A stretch of DNA of 64,000 nt from Sphingomonas sp. ERG5 (GTDB taxonomy: Bacteria; Pseudomonadota; Alphaproteobacteria; Sphingomonadales; Sphingomonadaceae): contig NZ_JSXI01000043.1 of NCBI RefSeq assembly GCF_000803065.1, forward strand, positions 1 to 64,000, written 5' to 3'. This document shows positions 50,785 to 60,495 of this stretch, piece by piece (positions within the stretch are counted from its first letter, which is position 1; each line of letters starts with the position of its first letter). Below the pieces are notes generated by a model. It was not told the origin of the DNA and did no database searches. It saw only the letters and a list, made by a program, of their open reading frames with translations. Position numbers and translations under genes: made by a program.

Positions 50785-53445
50785 TCACGCGGCTGCGGTC
50801 GTCTCTTCCAGCGCGGCCCTGATCGCCGCAACCGCATCCGCTGCCTTGTCGCCATCGGGACCGCCGCCTTGCGCCATATCGGGTCGGCCACCGCCGCCCT
50901 GCCCGCCGAGCACCGCCACCGCACGGCGCAGCAGTTCGACCGCACTATGCGCGGCGGTAAGATCCTCCGAAACGCCCACCGCGATCGAGGCACGGCCGTC
51001 ATTGACCGCGACGATCACCGCCACGCCCGAACCGATCCGTTGCTTCGCCTCGTCGACCGCGCCACGCAGGCCCTTGGCGTCGAAATCGGCAATCACCTGA
51101 CCGACGAAATTGATCCCGCCAACCTGCTCCGGCCCGGCCGGAGCGACCCCTGCCCCGCCGCCGAGCGCCAATGCCTTCTTGGCTTCGGCCAGTTCACGTT
51201 CGAGCCGGCGGCGGTCCTCGACCAGCGCAGCGACGCGCGCAGGCACTTCATCGGGCGTCGCCTTCAGCGTCGCGGCGGTCTCGCGCAATTTCTCGTCACG
51301 GCCGGTGAAATATTGCCGGGCAGCCTCGCCTGTGAGCGCTTCGATACGCCGCACGCCGCTTTGTATTGCGCTTTCGCCAACGACCTTGAACAGGCCAATA
51401 TCGCCCAGCGCCGACACATGCGTGCCGCCGCACAGTTCGAGCGAATAGATCTTGCCGTCCTCTGTGCCCATCGAGACGACGCGAACCTCATCGCCATATT
51501 TTTCGCCGAACAGCGCCATCGCGCCTTCCTCGATCGCTTCGTCAGGCGTCATCAGGCGCGTGGAAACGGGGCCATTGGCGCGGATCTGGCGGTTCACATC
51601 GGCTTCGACCTCGCCAATGCGGGCGGGATCGATCGCGCTGGGCTGCGAGAAGTCGAACCTCAGGCGATCGGGTGCAACCAGGCTGCCCTTCTGTGCGACA
51701 TGCAGGCCAAGCCGTTGGCGCAATGCCTCGTGCAGCAAGTGCGTTGCGCTGTGATTGGCGCGGATCTGGTCGCGACGCGTGACGTCGATCTGCAGCTTGA
51801 CCGTATCGCCGACCTTGATGCCACCCGCATCGACGATCGCATGATGCACGAATACGCGACCAAGTTGCTTCGACGTTTCGGTGACGTTGGCGCGCAGCCC
51901 TTCATCGTTCGAAATGGTGCCGGTGTCACCGACCTGGCCACCGCTTTCGCCATAGAAAGGCGTCTGATTGACCACGATCGAGACCGTGTCGCCCGTCTCG
52001 GCGCGCTCGACGCGCGCGCCATCCCTGACCAGTGCTACAACCTGCCCCTCGCCCGCCGTCGCGGTATAGCCGAGAAACTCGGTTCCGCCCGATGCTTCGG
52101 CGATATCGAACCATATCTCATCCGACGCCTTGGCGCCCGAGCCCTTCCAGGCGGCGCGCGCCGCGCCCTTCTGCTTGGCCATCGCGGCGTCGAAACCCTC
52201 ACGGTCGATGCCGAACCCCTGCGAGCGCAGCGCGTCCTCGGTCAGGTCATAAGGGAAGCCGAACGTGTCGTAGAGCTTGAACGCGGTTTCACCGGGCAGG
52301 GTCGCACCCGGCGTCATGTCGGCGGTCGCTTCATCGAGCAGGCGCAAGCCGTTGGTCAGCGTGCGGCGGAACTGCGTTTCTTCCTGCAGCAATGTCGATT
52401 CGATCGAAGCCTGAGCGCGAAGCAATTCGGGATAAGCCGCGCCCATCTCTGCGATCAGCGCCGGCACCAGCCGGTGCATCAACGGCTCCTTCGCGCCGAG
52501 CAAATGCGCATGGCGCATGGCGCGGCGCATGATGCGGCGCAGCACATAACCGCGCCCCTCATTGGCCGGCAGCACCCCGTCCGCGACCAGGAAGCCGCTG
52601 GTGCGCAAATGGTCGGCGATGATGCGATGGCTCGCCTGATTGTCACCGGTGGTCGAGGTGCTGGTCAGGGCGCCGGATTCCGCGATCAGCGCCTTGAACG
52701 TATCGGTATCGTAATTGTCGTGCACGCCCTGGAGCACCGCGGCAACGCGCTCAAGGCCCATGCCGGTATCGATCGACGGCTTGGGCAGGTCGGCGACGAT
52801 CTGGTTGTCGGCTTGCTCATATTGCATGAACACCAGGTTCCAGATCTCGACGAAGCGGTCGCCATCCTCGTCCGGGCTACCCGGAGGACCGCCGGGGATA
52901 TGGTCGCCATGATCGTAGAATATCTCGGAACAGGGTCCACACGGACCATTGTCGCCCATCGTCCAGAAATTGTCCGAGGTCGCGATGCGGATGATGCGCT
53001 CCTCGGGCAGCCCGGCGATTCTGCGCCACAGGTCGAACGCTTCGTCATCGGTATGATAGATGGTGACGGTCAGTTTTTCGGGCGGAATGCCCCACACCTT
53101 GGTCAACAGCGTCCAGGCATGCGTGATCGCCTGATCCTTGAAATAGTCGCCAAAGGAGAAATTGCCGAGCATTTCGAAGAAGGTATGATGCCGCGCGGTA
53201 TAGCCGACATTATCGAGATCATTGTGCTTGCCGCCGGCGCGCACGCACTTCTGGCTCGACGCCGCAGTGACATAGGGCCGCGTTTCAAGGCCGGTGAAGA
53301 CGTTCTTGAACGGCACCATCCCCGCGTTGACGAACATCAGCGTCGGATCGTTCTGCGGCACGAGCGGCGCGGATTGGACGCGGGCGTGACCGGCGGACTC
53401 GAAATAGTCGAGGAAGCTGCGGCGGATGTCGTTGGTCGATGTCAT
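50785..53445 (-). CDS. alaS: Alanyl-tRNA synthetase
   Basis: 886 residues. Class II catalytic core ([30 protein letters not shown]), editing-domain zinc motifs [11 protein letters not shown] and CGGTHV, and the Gly-rich C-terminal DHHA1 domain ([16 protein letters not shown]). Charges tRNA-Ala and edits Ser/Gly errors. Start 53445 ([11 protein letters not shown]) is the family's usual start; the ORF extends upstream without similarity. Confidence 0.97.
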   Translation of the reverse strand: MTSTNDIRRSFLDYFESAGHARVQSAPLVPQNDPTLMFVNAGMVPFKNVFTGLETRPYVTAASSQKCVRAGGKHNDLDNVGYTARHHTFFEMLGNFSFGDYFKDQAITHAWTLLTKVWGIPPEKLTVTIYHTDDEAFDLWRRIAGLPEERIIRIATSDNFWTMGDNGPCGPCSEIFYDHGDHIPGGPPGSPDEDGDRFVEIWNLVFMQYEQADNQIVADLPKPSIDTGMGLERVAAVLQGVHDNYDTDTFKALIAESGALTSTSTTGDNQASHRIIADHLRTSGFLVADGVLPANEGRGYVLRRIMRRAMRHAHLLGAKEPLMHRLVPALIAEMGAAYPELLRAQASIESTLLQEETQFRRTLTNGLRLLDEATADMTPGATLPGETAFKLYDTFGFPYDLTEDALRSQGFGIDREGFDAAMAKQKGAARAAWKGSGAKASDEIWFDIAEASGGTEFLGYTATAGEGQVVALVRDGARVERAETGDTVSIVVNQTPFYGESGGQVGDTGTISNDEGLRANVTETSKQLGRVFVHHAIVDAGGIKVGDTVKLQIDVTRRDQIRANHSATHLLHEALRQRLGLHVAQKGSLVAPDRLRFDFSQPSAIDPARIGEVEADVNRQIRANGPVSTRLMTPDEAIEEGAMALFGEKYGDEVRVVSMGTEDGKIYSLELCGGTHVSALGDIGLFKVVGESAIQSGVRRIEALTGEAARQYFTGRDEKLRETAATLKATPDEVPARVAALVEDRRRLERELAEAKKALALGGGAGVAPAGPEQVGGINFVGQVIADFDAKGLRGAVDEAKQRIGSGVAVIVAVNDGRASIAVGVSEDLTAAHSAVELLRRAVAVLGGQGGGGRPDMAQGGGPDGDKAADAVAAIRAALEETTAAA

Positions 53446-53491
53446 GACGAGCGACTTAAGCGAGGCCATCGAGCCGCACAAGCATCCCAAA

Positions 53492-54172
53492 TCAACCGTG
53501 AGTTCGACGCGATAGCGGAAAAAGGGCGCGCATGATCACCGCGCCATCGCTCCCGTTAAAAGGGACGAGGTTTGCGAGCCCGGCTCCCGCCGACAAATAG
53601 CCAAGCGCGAGCATGACGGCTCGCACCAACTCAAGGTCATGAAGATGCCGTTTGTAAGCGAGTTCCTTAAGGACGTCACTGTCGCTGGGCAGCAGCCCCT
53701 TCCCTATATTAACCACTGAAGCAGTGTCGTGCTGAACGCCGCCGCCCGCTACAAGATTCGCCAAGAGATACGCGATCAATGTGGTCGCAATGATCAGCAA
53801 AAAATTCGCCATCGGCCCGGCGATGGCGACAATCGCCGTCTTCCTGTGATTACCCAAAGTACCGGGATCATAAGCGACATAGCCGCCATATTCGCAATCC
53901 TTGGGCCAATCGGTCACCCCGGCCCAGCGACTCCCCGGGCGATAGATGAAAGGCAAAACCACGATTTCCCGAATATGCCCCTTCACGGCGATGACGGCGG
54001 CGGCATGACCCAGTTCGTGAACCAGCGTCGCAACAAAACTAAGTACCGGTATGGCGGCCACGACGATCAGGATTCCGATGTCGCCCGAAAAGTATGCACG
54101 AAGTGTCAGCCATGCGGCGAGCCAGCCAATAAAGAAGACTGCGCCGCCGATCCATTTCCCCACCCTGTTCAT
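53492..54172 (-). CDS. M50-family (site-2 protease-like) membrane metallopeptidase
   Basis: 226 residues, about five membrane segments. Zinc motif H52-E-L-G-H56 in the second span and a third-ligand segment [10 protein letters not shown] near the C-terminus, which parallels N-x2-P-x4-D-G of site-2 proteases. No PDZ domain. Substrate unknown. It overlaps the lipid kinase gene by four bases, so the two are co-transcribed. Confidence 0.85.
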   Translation of the reverse strand: MNRVGKWIGGAVFFIGWLAAWLTLRAYFSGDIGILIVVAAIPVLSFVATLVHELGHAAAVIAVKGHIREIVVLPFIYRPGSRWAGVTDWPKDCEYGGYVAYDPGTLGNHRKTAIVAIAGPMANFLLIIATTLIAYLLANLVAGGGVQHDTASVVNIGKGLLPSDSDVLKELAYKRHLHDLELVRAVMLALGYLSAGAGLANLVPFNGSDGAVIMRALFPLSRRTHG

Positions 54173-55080
54173 GATGCCGCCAATGGTAGCGCAACAACGG
54201 TCAGCGCTAACGGGTCGATACGGAAGGCAAGGGGCAAACTCAGCTTCATCACTTCGCCGTCCAGCGCGATATCGACGGTGCTGGATTGACCTGTCACGTC
54301 CAGCTCAGCGACATCGCCGATCGCAGCAAAATCGCGATCGCGACGCGTCAATCCGAGCAGGCTGCGGAGAGCCAAGCCAATGAGTTGAAAGCGATGGCTT
54401 GGGCCGATCGCAAACACCGACAACAGACCGTCATCGAGCGCCGTGCGCTTGCCCGGATGCCCTTGCTCGATTTCATAATGATTGTTGCCGACGAACAGCA
54501 TCGGCGTGACGATCTCACGATCCTGCCCCGCGCTGCGCAGTCGCAGCCGATGATGCCGTACGCGGCGGAGCGTGGCGGCGCTGGCGGCAATCGCTGCCAG
54601 CCATTTTGCGACCTTGTGGCGGCGCTGCGTGTCGTCGCGGACGCGCACCATTTCCGGATAGAGCCCGATCGACGCATTGTTGAGGAACATCGCGTCGCCT
54701 GCCCAGGCGACATCGATTTGCCGCCGGGCGTGCGACGCGATGACCGCCGCCGCCCCGGCAAGGTCGAGCGGAATGCCCAGTTCGCGCGCCAGATGGTTGC
54801 GCGTGCCGAGCGGCAGGATACCCAGCGCCACATCCTCGCCGCGCTCAACCAGCACGCGTGCCGCACAGCCCAATGTTCCATCACCGCCACCGATCACGAT
54901 CACCGGTACACCGGTCAGGCGCATGACCGCGTCGCGCAGATCGCCGGCGTCGAGCAGTACGAGGTCGATCTCGATCCCCGCTTCGGCGAACGCCGCGCGT
55001 ACCTCGTCGGCCAGCGCAGGGCCCTTGCCTGCCGCTGTACCGCCCGCTTTGTTGATGAGAACCGGCAGGCGCCGGCTCAC
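54169..55080 (-). CDS. Diacylglycerol kinase-family lipid kinase
   Basis: 303 residues. DAGK catalytic motif G64-G-G-D-G-T69, followed by LGILPLGTRNHLARELGIP and the C-terminal beta-sandwich with TALDDGLLSVFAIG. Related enzymes phosphorylate diacylglycerol, ceramide or sphingosine; in a sphingolipid-making bacterium a ceramide or sphingoid substrate is possible but not shown. Overlaps the M24 peptidase gene upstream by four bases. Confidence 0.9.
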   Translation of the reverse strand: MSRRLPVLINKAGGTAAGKGPALADEVRAAFAEAGIEIDLVLLDAGDLRDAVMRLTGVPVIVIGGGDGTLGCAARVLVERGEDVALGILPLGTRNHLARELGIPLDLAGAAAVIASHARRQIDVAWAGDAMFLNNASIGLYPEMVRVRDDTQRRHKVAKWLAAIAASAATLRRVRHHRLRLRSAGQDREIVTPMLFVGNNHYEIEQGHPGKRTALDDGLLSVFAIGPSHRFQLIGLALRSLLGLTRRDRDFAAIGDVAELDVTGQSSTVDIALDGEVMKLSLPLAFRIDPLALTVVALPLAAS

Positions 55081-56348
55081 CCGAACGGCTTTTCAATCGA
55101 AGTCGGCGGGATCGAGAACCATTTTGGACCGGCTGCGGTCATATGAAAGCAATCCTCCAGCCGAACGCCGAACTTGCCCGGCAAATAAAGCCCCGGCTCG
55201 TCGGAAAAGCACATGCCGACAGCAAGCGGCGTCTTCTCGCCGCGCACCAGATTGACCGGCTCATGACCGTCCATGCCAATGCCGTGCCCGGTGCGGTGCG
55301 ACAGGCCCGGCAAGCGATAGTCCGGGCCATAGCCGTTGGCGATATAGTAGCGGCGCACGGCGTCATCGACCTGACCCGCAGGCGTGCCGATCTGCGCTGC
55401 GGCGAAGGCCGTTGCCTGTCCGGCGCGAACTTGATCCCAGACCTTGCGCTGTTCGGCGCTCGCCGCCCCGAACACGAAGGTGCGCGAGACGTCGGACTGA
55501 TAGCTCTGCACGGTGCAGCCGCAATCCATCAGCACCACCTCGCCATCCGTCACCCGCTGCGGCTTGCCGCTGCCATGCGGATAGGCTGCGGCTTCACCGA
55601 GCAGGATCAACTCGAATTCCGGACTGCCGCCCAGCTTGCGCGTCGCCGCGTTCATCAGCGCGCCGATCTGTTGCGGCGTCATGCCTTTTTCGATGCGCGG
55701 ATATGTCCAGCGATAGGCAGCGATGGTCACATCGGTCGCGGCCTGCATCAGCGCGATCTCGGCCGGCGTCTTGATCATGCGGCATCCGCGCACGACCGGG
55801 TTGGCGGAGACGATCTTTGCCCCCGGCAATGCACGCGCAAGGCCGTCGACCGCAAAATAGCGCGTGGTTTCCTCGATCCCGATCGGACGATCGGCAAGTT
55901 TGCGGTCCTTCAGAAATCCGGCGACCACGCCAAGTGCATCCTCATCCTCCTGCCAGACTCGCACATCGGCCACGATGCCGAGCGATTCGCGGATCGAAGG
56001 CTCTTCGAAGAATGGCGTGACGATGCACGGCCGGCCCTCGACCGGGATCACGACGGCCGTCAGCCGCTCGCTTCGGCTCCAGCGAACGCCAGTGAAATAG
56101 ATCAGGCTCGATCCCGATTCGATCAACACCGCGCCGATATTATTGGCCTTCATCAGCGCCTGGGCCCGGGCGATCCGGCCATCGCGCTCGGCCCGATCGA
56201 TCGGCCGGGTGGCGGTCGTGATGTCAGCCAATGCCGACAGATCGGGTTCCGCGGCGCGAACCACGCCTGCGACCCCAAGCAAGGGGAGCGAAGCGGCGCC
56301 TGCCAAGACCCGGCGCCGATCGATGGAAAGCAGCGGCTGCATCGTCAT
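55077..56348 (-). CDS. Exported M24-family metallopeptidase (Xaa-Pro peptidase-like)
   Basis: 423 residues. Tat/Sec-type signal DRRRVLAGAASLPLLGVAG. A creatinase-like N-terminal domain is followed by the pita-bread fold with the five metal ligands in order: Asp in LMDCGC, Asp in QSDVSR, His in GHGIGMDGHE, Glu in DEPGLYL and Glu in VRLEDCF. Probably a periplasmic aminopeptidase P-type enzyme. The start at 56348 has GGGAAG nearby; the ORF continues upstream without similarity. Divergent from the symporter. Confidence 0.9.
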   Translation of the reverse strand: MTMQPLLSIDRRRVLAGAASLPLLGVAGVVRAAEPDLSALADITTATRPIDRAERDGRIARAQALMKANNIGAVLIESGSSLIYFTGVRWSRSERLTAVVIPVEGRPCIVTPFFEEPSIRESLGIVADVRVWQEDEDALGVVAGFLKDRKLADRPIGIEETTRYFAVDGLARALPGAKIVSANPVVRGCRMIKTPAEIALMQAATDVTIAAYRWTYPRIEKGMTPQQIGALMNAATRKLGGSPEFELILLGEAAAYPHGSGKPQRVTDGEVVLMDCGCTVQSYQSDVSRTFVFGAASAEQRKVWDQVRAGQATAFAAAQIGTPAGQVDDAVRRYYIANGYGPDYRLPGLSHRTGHGIGMDGHEPVNLVRGEKTPLAVGMCFSDEPGLYLPGKFGVRLEDCFHMTAAGPKWFSIPPTSIEKPFG

Positions 56349-56442
56349 TCTCTTCCCTATAGCGACGGACACAGCGATAGGGTCCTTGACCGCGCCGCCG
56401 CAATCCCCTTCCCTAGCCGGCGATCGTTTCTCGGAGAGTTTC

Positions 56443-57750
56443 ATGGCCAAGCGCCTTACATGGTTTATTCTGCTCGGGCTGGTGCTGGGCCTCGTGGTTG
56501 GCTGGGCGCTCAATGCCACGATCGATGACGGCACACCGGCCGCGGCGGCGAAGCTCAAGGAAATCGCCTATTATCTGTCGATCGTGACCAGCCTGTTCCT
56601 GCGGCTGATCAAGATGATCATCGCGCCGCTGGTGTTCGCGACGCTAGTCGGCGGCATCGCGCATATGGGCGATACCGGTGCGCTTGGCCGGGTCGGGTTG
56701 CGTTCGGTTGCCTGGTTCCTGTGCGCGAGCCTGATGTCCCTCACGCTTGGCCTGATCCTGGTCCATCTGTTCCAGCCTGGTATCGGGCTGAACCTGGCAA
56801 TCCCCGCGGTGACCGCGGCGAGTGGCGTGGACCAGAGCGCGTTCGACCTTGCCAAGTTCGTCACTCACGTCGTTCCCGCATCCGGTGTTGCGGCGATGGC
56901 GGACAATGAAATCCTTCAGATCGTCATCTTCGCGCTGTTCATCGGCGTCGCGATTACCGCGGTCGGCGAGAAAGCCGCGCCGCTGGTACGCGGGATCGAA
57001 GGACTGGCGGCGGTCATGCTGCAAGTCACCAACTATGTCATGCGCTTCGCGCCGTTCGCGGTGTTCGCGGCCGTCGCCAGCACGCTGACGGAGCGTGGTC
57101 CCGGCGTGATCGGCGATCTCGCTTACTTCATGGGCACTTTCTACATCGGCCTGTTCAGCTTGTGGGCGCTGCTGATCGGGATCGGTTTCCTGTTCATCGG
57201 CAAACGCACCGGCTTGCTGGTACGTTACATTCGCGAACCGTTGCTGCTCGCCTTTTCGACCGCGTCATCGGAGGCGGCGTATCCGCGTACACTCGAAGCA
57301 CTTGATCGCTTTGGCGTGCCGAACAAGATTTCCAGCTTTGTCCTGCCGCTTGGCTATTCGTTCAATCTCGACGGCTCGATGATCTACATGACCTTCGCGT
57401 CGCTGTTCATCGCCCAGGCCTATGGTATCGAGTTGAGCCTGGGACAGCAGATCACCATGCTGCTGGTGTTGATGGTCACGTCGAAGGGCATTGCCGGCGT
57501 GCCGCGCGCCAGCCTGGTGGTGATTGCGGCGACCTTGCCGATGTTCAAGATTCCCGAAGCCGGGTTGCTGCTCGTGCTGGCGGTCGATCATTTCCTCGAC
57601 ATGGGCCGGTCGGCGACCAACGTCATCGGCAATGCCGTTGCCGCGACCGTGGTGGCGAAATGGGAAGGCGAACTCGAACCCCGCGAGCCCGCCGAGATTG
57701 AACCGCCGCATGCGCCCTCGCACGGCATATTGGGCAAGGACCGCAAATAG
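56443..57750 (+). CDS. Dicarboxylate/amino acid:cation symporter (DAACS family)
   Basis: 435 residues. Eight-helix plus hairpin architecture of the GltP/DctA family: LFLRLIKMIIAPLVFATLVGG, the serine-rich re-entrant loop AFSTASSEAAYPRTLE, SFNLDGSMIY (N-x-D-G-T/S) and DMGRSATNVIGNAVA. Sodium- or proton-coupled uptake of glutamate, aspartate or C4-dicarboxylates. GGAGAG precedes the ATG at 56443. It could serve the divergent exported peptidase by importing released acidic amino acids (inference). Confidence 0.93.
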   Translation: MAKRLTWFILLGLVLGLVVGWALNATIDDGTPAAAAKLKEIAYYLSIVTSLFLRLIKMIIAPLVFATLVGGIAHMGDTGALGRVGLRSVAWFLCASLMSLTLGLILVHLFQPGIGLNLAIPAVTAASGVDQSAFDLAKFVTHVVPASGVAAMADNEILQIVIFALFIGVAITAVGEKAAPLVRGIEGLAAVMLQVTNYVMRFAPFAVFAAVASTLTERGPGVIGDLAYFMGTFYIGLFSLWALLIGIGFLFIGKRTGLLVRYIREPLLLAFSTASSEAAYPRTLEALDRFGVPNKISSFVLPLGYSFNLDGSMIYMTFASLFIAQAYGIELSLGQQITMLLVLMVTSKGIAGVPRASLVVIAATLPMFKIPEAGLLLVLAVDHFLDMGRSATNVIGNAVAATVVAKWEGELEPREPAEIEPPHAPSHGILGKDRK

Positions 57751-57793
57751 CCGCACCGGTCACGGAATCAGCGCGATTCCGTGACCGGTGCGG
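57751..57793. terminator. Strong bidirectional terminator
   Basis: A perfect 19-bp stem (left arm from 57751, right arm from 57775) with the five-base loop AGCGC stands directly between the converging stops of the symporter and the GST gene. Confidence 0.9.
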
Positions 57794-57799
57794 GCCGGA

Positions 57800-58438
57800 T
57801 CAGGCGTAAGCGTAAGGGCCACCCTTTTCGAGCGCGACCTGATAGGCCGGGCGCGAATGCACCTTGTCGAGCCAGGCGATCGTCGCCGGACGTGAATCGT
57901 CCAGACCGGCACGGCTGCGTGCAGCTTCCAGTGGAAAGCTCATCATCACATCGGCGGCGGTCATCTCCTCGCCGGCGAACCAGGGACGCGCAGCCAGTTC
58001 GGATTCGACATAGTCGAGATGCACGTCGATCATCGGCTGGATGCGCTTCATCGCTTTCTTGCCGAACAAGGGGATGCGCGCGAGAACCAGCTTCAGCAGC
58101 AGCGGCGGCATCATCGATCCCTCGGCATAATGCAGGAACTGACGATAACGCAGCACCGCGTCACGGTGCGCCGGAGCACCAAGCCGGCCATCGGCCTTCT
58201 CGACCAGATACTCGACGATCGCGCCGGTCTCGGCGATCACACGGCCACCGTCCGCATCAATGTCCTCGATCACCGGCGACTTGCCGAGTGGATGAACGCG
58301 CTTGAGCTCGGGCGGGGCAAGCATGGTCGCCTTGTTTCGCTCGTAACGCTTGATCTCATAGGGCAGTCCAAGCTCCTCGAGCATCCACAGGATACGCTGC
58401 GAGCGCGAATTCTCGAGATGGTGAACGATGATGGTCAT
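57800..58438 (-). CDS. Glutathione S-transferase
   Basis: 212 residues from the ATG at 58438, preceded by GAGAGGA. The N-terminal thioredoxin-like domain reads VHHLENSRSQRILWMLEELG with the cis-Pro segment LGKSPVIED and the glutathione-binding ETGAIVEYL. An all-helical C-terminal domain follows. Probable cytosolic detoxification enzyme of the beta-like class. Confidence 0.93.
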   Translation of the reverse strand: MTIIVHHLENSRSQRILWMLEELGLPYEIKRYERNKATMLAPPELKRVHPLGKSPVIEDIDADGGRVIAETGAIVEYLVEKADGRLGAPAHRDAVLRYRQFLHYAEGSMMPPLLLKLVLARIPLFGKKAMKRIQPMIDVHLDYVESELAARPWFAGEEMTAADVMMSFPLEAARSRAGLDDSRPATIAWLDKVHSRPAYQVALEKGGPYAYA

Positions 58439-58544
58439 GGCGATCCTCTCCGGCTTTCCCGGCACGCTAGCGCCTTGGGAGATGATGTCGAGCGGATCAG
58501 TTCCTGGACCGATGACCTTGCCTGGAAATGCCGATAGAATGCGA

Positions 58545-58570
58545 AAGGCCCGCCATGACAGGCGGGCCTT
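58545..58570 (-). terminator. recA terminator
   Basis: Ten-base arms AAGGCCCGCC and GGCGGGCCTT around ATGACA, with short T-runs on the minus strand, about 85 bp beyond the recA stop and in front of gst. Confidence 0.8.
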
Positions 58571-58655
58571 CCCATGTGTTTGCGACGCGCTGGACGCCGA
58601 CTTGAAACTGGCGTGATTGTGAAGCTGCACCTCTCCCCGTCGGGAGAGAAAAAGC

Positions 58656-59750
58656 TCACATCTCCTCGCCGTCATCCTCTGGTTCGGGGCCTGCCATCAT
58701 TTCTTCGGCGACCTTGTCAGTACGCGTGCGGATCGCCTTTTCGAGGCGGTCGCACATTTCCGGATTTTCCTTGAGGAAGGTCTTCGAATTCTCACGGCCC
58801 TGGCCGATGCGGACACTGTCATAAGAGAACCAGGCGCCCGATTTCTCGACCAGTCCGGCCTTGACGCCCAGGTCGAGGATCTCGCCGATCTTCGACACAC
58901 CCTGCCCGTACATGATGTCGAATTCGACTTGCTTGAACGGTGGTGCGACCTTGTTCTTCACGACCTTCACCCGCGTGGTGTTGCCGATGATCTCCTCGCG
59001 ATCCTTGATCTGACCGGTGCGGCGAATGTCGAGGCGGACGCTGGCATAGAATTTCAGCGCATTGCCGCCCGTCGTCGTCTCCGGATTACCGTACATCACG
59101 CCAATCTTCATGCGCAGCTGGTTGATGAAGATCACCATGCAGCGCGAGCGGCTGATCGATCCGGTCAACTTGCGCAGCGACTGCGACATCAGACGTGCCT
59201 GCAGACCGACATGACTATCGCCCATCTCCCCCTCGATTTCGGCGCGCGGCACGAGTGCGGCAACCGAATCGATCACCAGTACGTCGATCGCATTGGAGCG
59301 GACCAGCGTATCGACGATCTCGAGCGCTTGTTCACCGGTATCGGGCTGCGACACGATCAACTCGTCGATGTTGACGCCGAGCTTCTTGGCATAGACCGGG
59401 TCGAGCGCATGCTCGGCATCGACGAACGCCGCGGTACCGCCGCCCTTTTGCGCTTCGGCAATGACATGCAGCGCAAGCGTGGTTTTGCCCGAGCTTTCCG
59501 GACCATAGATCTCGATCACGCGGCCGCGCGGCAGACCGCCGACGCCAAGCGCGATGTCGAGCCCGAGCGAGCCGGTCGAGATCACCTCGACCTGCATCGT
59601 CTCCTTCGAGCCAAGCTTCATTGCCGAACCCTTGCCGAAGGCACGGTCGATCTGTGCGAGTGCGGCGTCGAGCGCCTTCTGGCGCTCGGTGGCTGCCTTA
59701 TCGTTGGAAACTGCCATTTTGCTGTCGATGACCTTCAAATTCGCCGCCAT
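58656..59750 (-). CDS. recA: Recombinase RecA
   Basis: 364 residues. Walker A GPESSGKT at residues 83-90, Walker [12 protein letters not shown]2-region [17 protein letters not shown] and an acidic C-terminal tail (EPEDDGEEM). GGAGGC before the ATG fixes the start at 59750. Catalyses strand exchange and LexA self-cleavage. An SOS box lies 77 bp upstream of the start. Confidence 0.98.
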   Translation of the reverse strand: MAANLKVIDSKMAVSNDKAATERQKALDAALAQIDRAFGKGSAMKLGSKETMQVEVISTGSLGLDIALGVGGLPRGRVIEIYGPESSGKTTLALHVIAEAQKGGGTAAFVDAEHALDPVYAKKLGVNIDELIVSQPDTGEQALEIVDTLVRSNAIDVLVIDSVAALVPRAEIEGEMGDSHVGLQARLMSQSLRKLTGSISRSRCMVIFINQLRMKIGVMYGNPETTTGGNALKFYASVRLDIRRTGQIKDREEIIGNTTRVKVVKNKVAPPFKQVEFDIMYGQGVSKIGEILDLGVKAGLVEKSGAWFSYDSVRIGQGRENSKTFLKENPEMCDRLEKAIRTRTDKVAEEMMAGPEPEDDGEEM

Positions 59751-59815
59751 TGGAGCCTCCGCCGCTAGACCTATACCGCCACGCATTCAATGCATGTTGG
59801 AGCCGTGTATCGCGT

Positions 59816-59841
59816 TTGTTCTTATAGAACAAGAATGGAAC
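59816..59841. promoter_or_regulatory. recA SOS (LexA) box
   Basis: On the plus strand GAAC-aagaatg-GAAC (59827-59841) equals GTTC-N7-GTTC towards recA. It adjoins a perfect palindrome TTGTTCT-TAT-AGAACAA (59816-59832). TTGTTC with TACACG 17 bases on may be the recA -35/-10, so LexA would block the promoter. Confidence 0.8.
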
Positions 59842-60104
59842 ATGATTTTTCTCCGAAAAACATGCCGCCTCTTTCCCCAGGACGCGCTTTGGGAACGCGC
59901 AACTCATCCGACCCGGCAGGGGAAAACTGTGTTCGACGCGTTCTCAACGAGGAAGATCGATACTTGCGCGGCCAGTATCTTCGCGCCCTCCGGTGGCTCC
60001 CGACCGCTGGCGGATTGGTATGTGGATAAGGCAGCCCACCCGTGGCGCGCCCGGGGAAACCGCAGTGGCTCCGCGAAACTTCCCGCTCGCTCAAACTTTC
60101 CGAA
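59842..60104. other. recA upstream region to response regulator
   Basis: About 260 bp upstream of the SOS box contain no gene I can support. The response regulator's stop lies at 60105. Part of this stretch is AT-rich (around 59840-59865). Confidence 0.5.
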
Positions 60105-60458
60105 TCAGCTCAGCGCATCCAATGCCCTGGCCACGCCATCCATCGTGAACGGCTTGGACAATATCACGCGATCGCGATGCTCTTCGGCAATGCCATCACC
60201 CGTGCCGCCGCTGGCAAACACGAAGGGAATGCTGTTCCGCACCAGCGCATCCGCGATAGGAAAGCTTTTCTCGCCGCCACGCAGATTCACGTCCAGGATA
60301 GCGGCATCGATGCCGCCGGCATCGACCAGCTGCAGTGCATCCGCGATATTATCGACACTGCCGGCCAGCTTCTTGCCGAGCACATCGAGGAAATCCTCGA
60401 GCATCATCGCGATCAGGGGTTCGTCCTCTACGATGAGGATATTCTGCGGCGAACTCAT
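60105..60458 (-). CDS. Single-domain response regulator
   Basis: 117 residues, a receiver domain only. Acidic pair E11-D12, phospho-acceptor D56 (AAILDVNL), switch Ser/Thr region (VFASGG) and conserved K102 (LSKPF). It has no output domain, so it acts by protein contact. It lies 37 bp downstream of cckA on the same strand and may be part of its phosphorelay. Confidence 0.93.
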   Translation of the reverse strand: MSSPQNILIVEDEPLIAMMLEDFLDVLGKKLAGSVDNIADALQLVDAGGIDAAILDVNLRGGEKSFPIADALVRNSIPFVFASGGTGDGIAEEHRDRVILSKPFTMDGVARALDALS

Positions 60459-60495
60459 CCTGTGGCCTTAGCCAAACCCGGCTCGCATCGCCAAG

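Noticed and set aside
50602..53535. 977-codon plus-strand open frame opposite alaS
   Set aside because: Longest shadow frame of the window; alaS on the other strand has full motif support.
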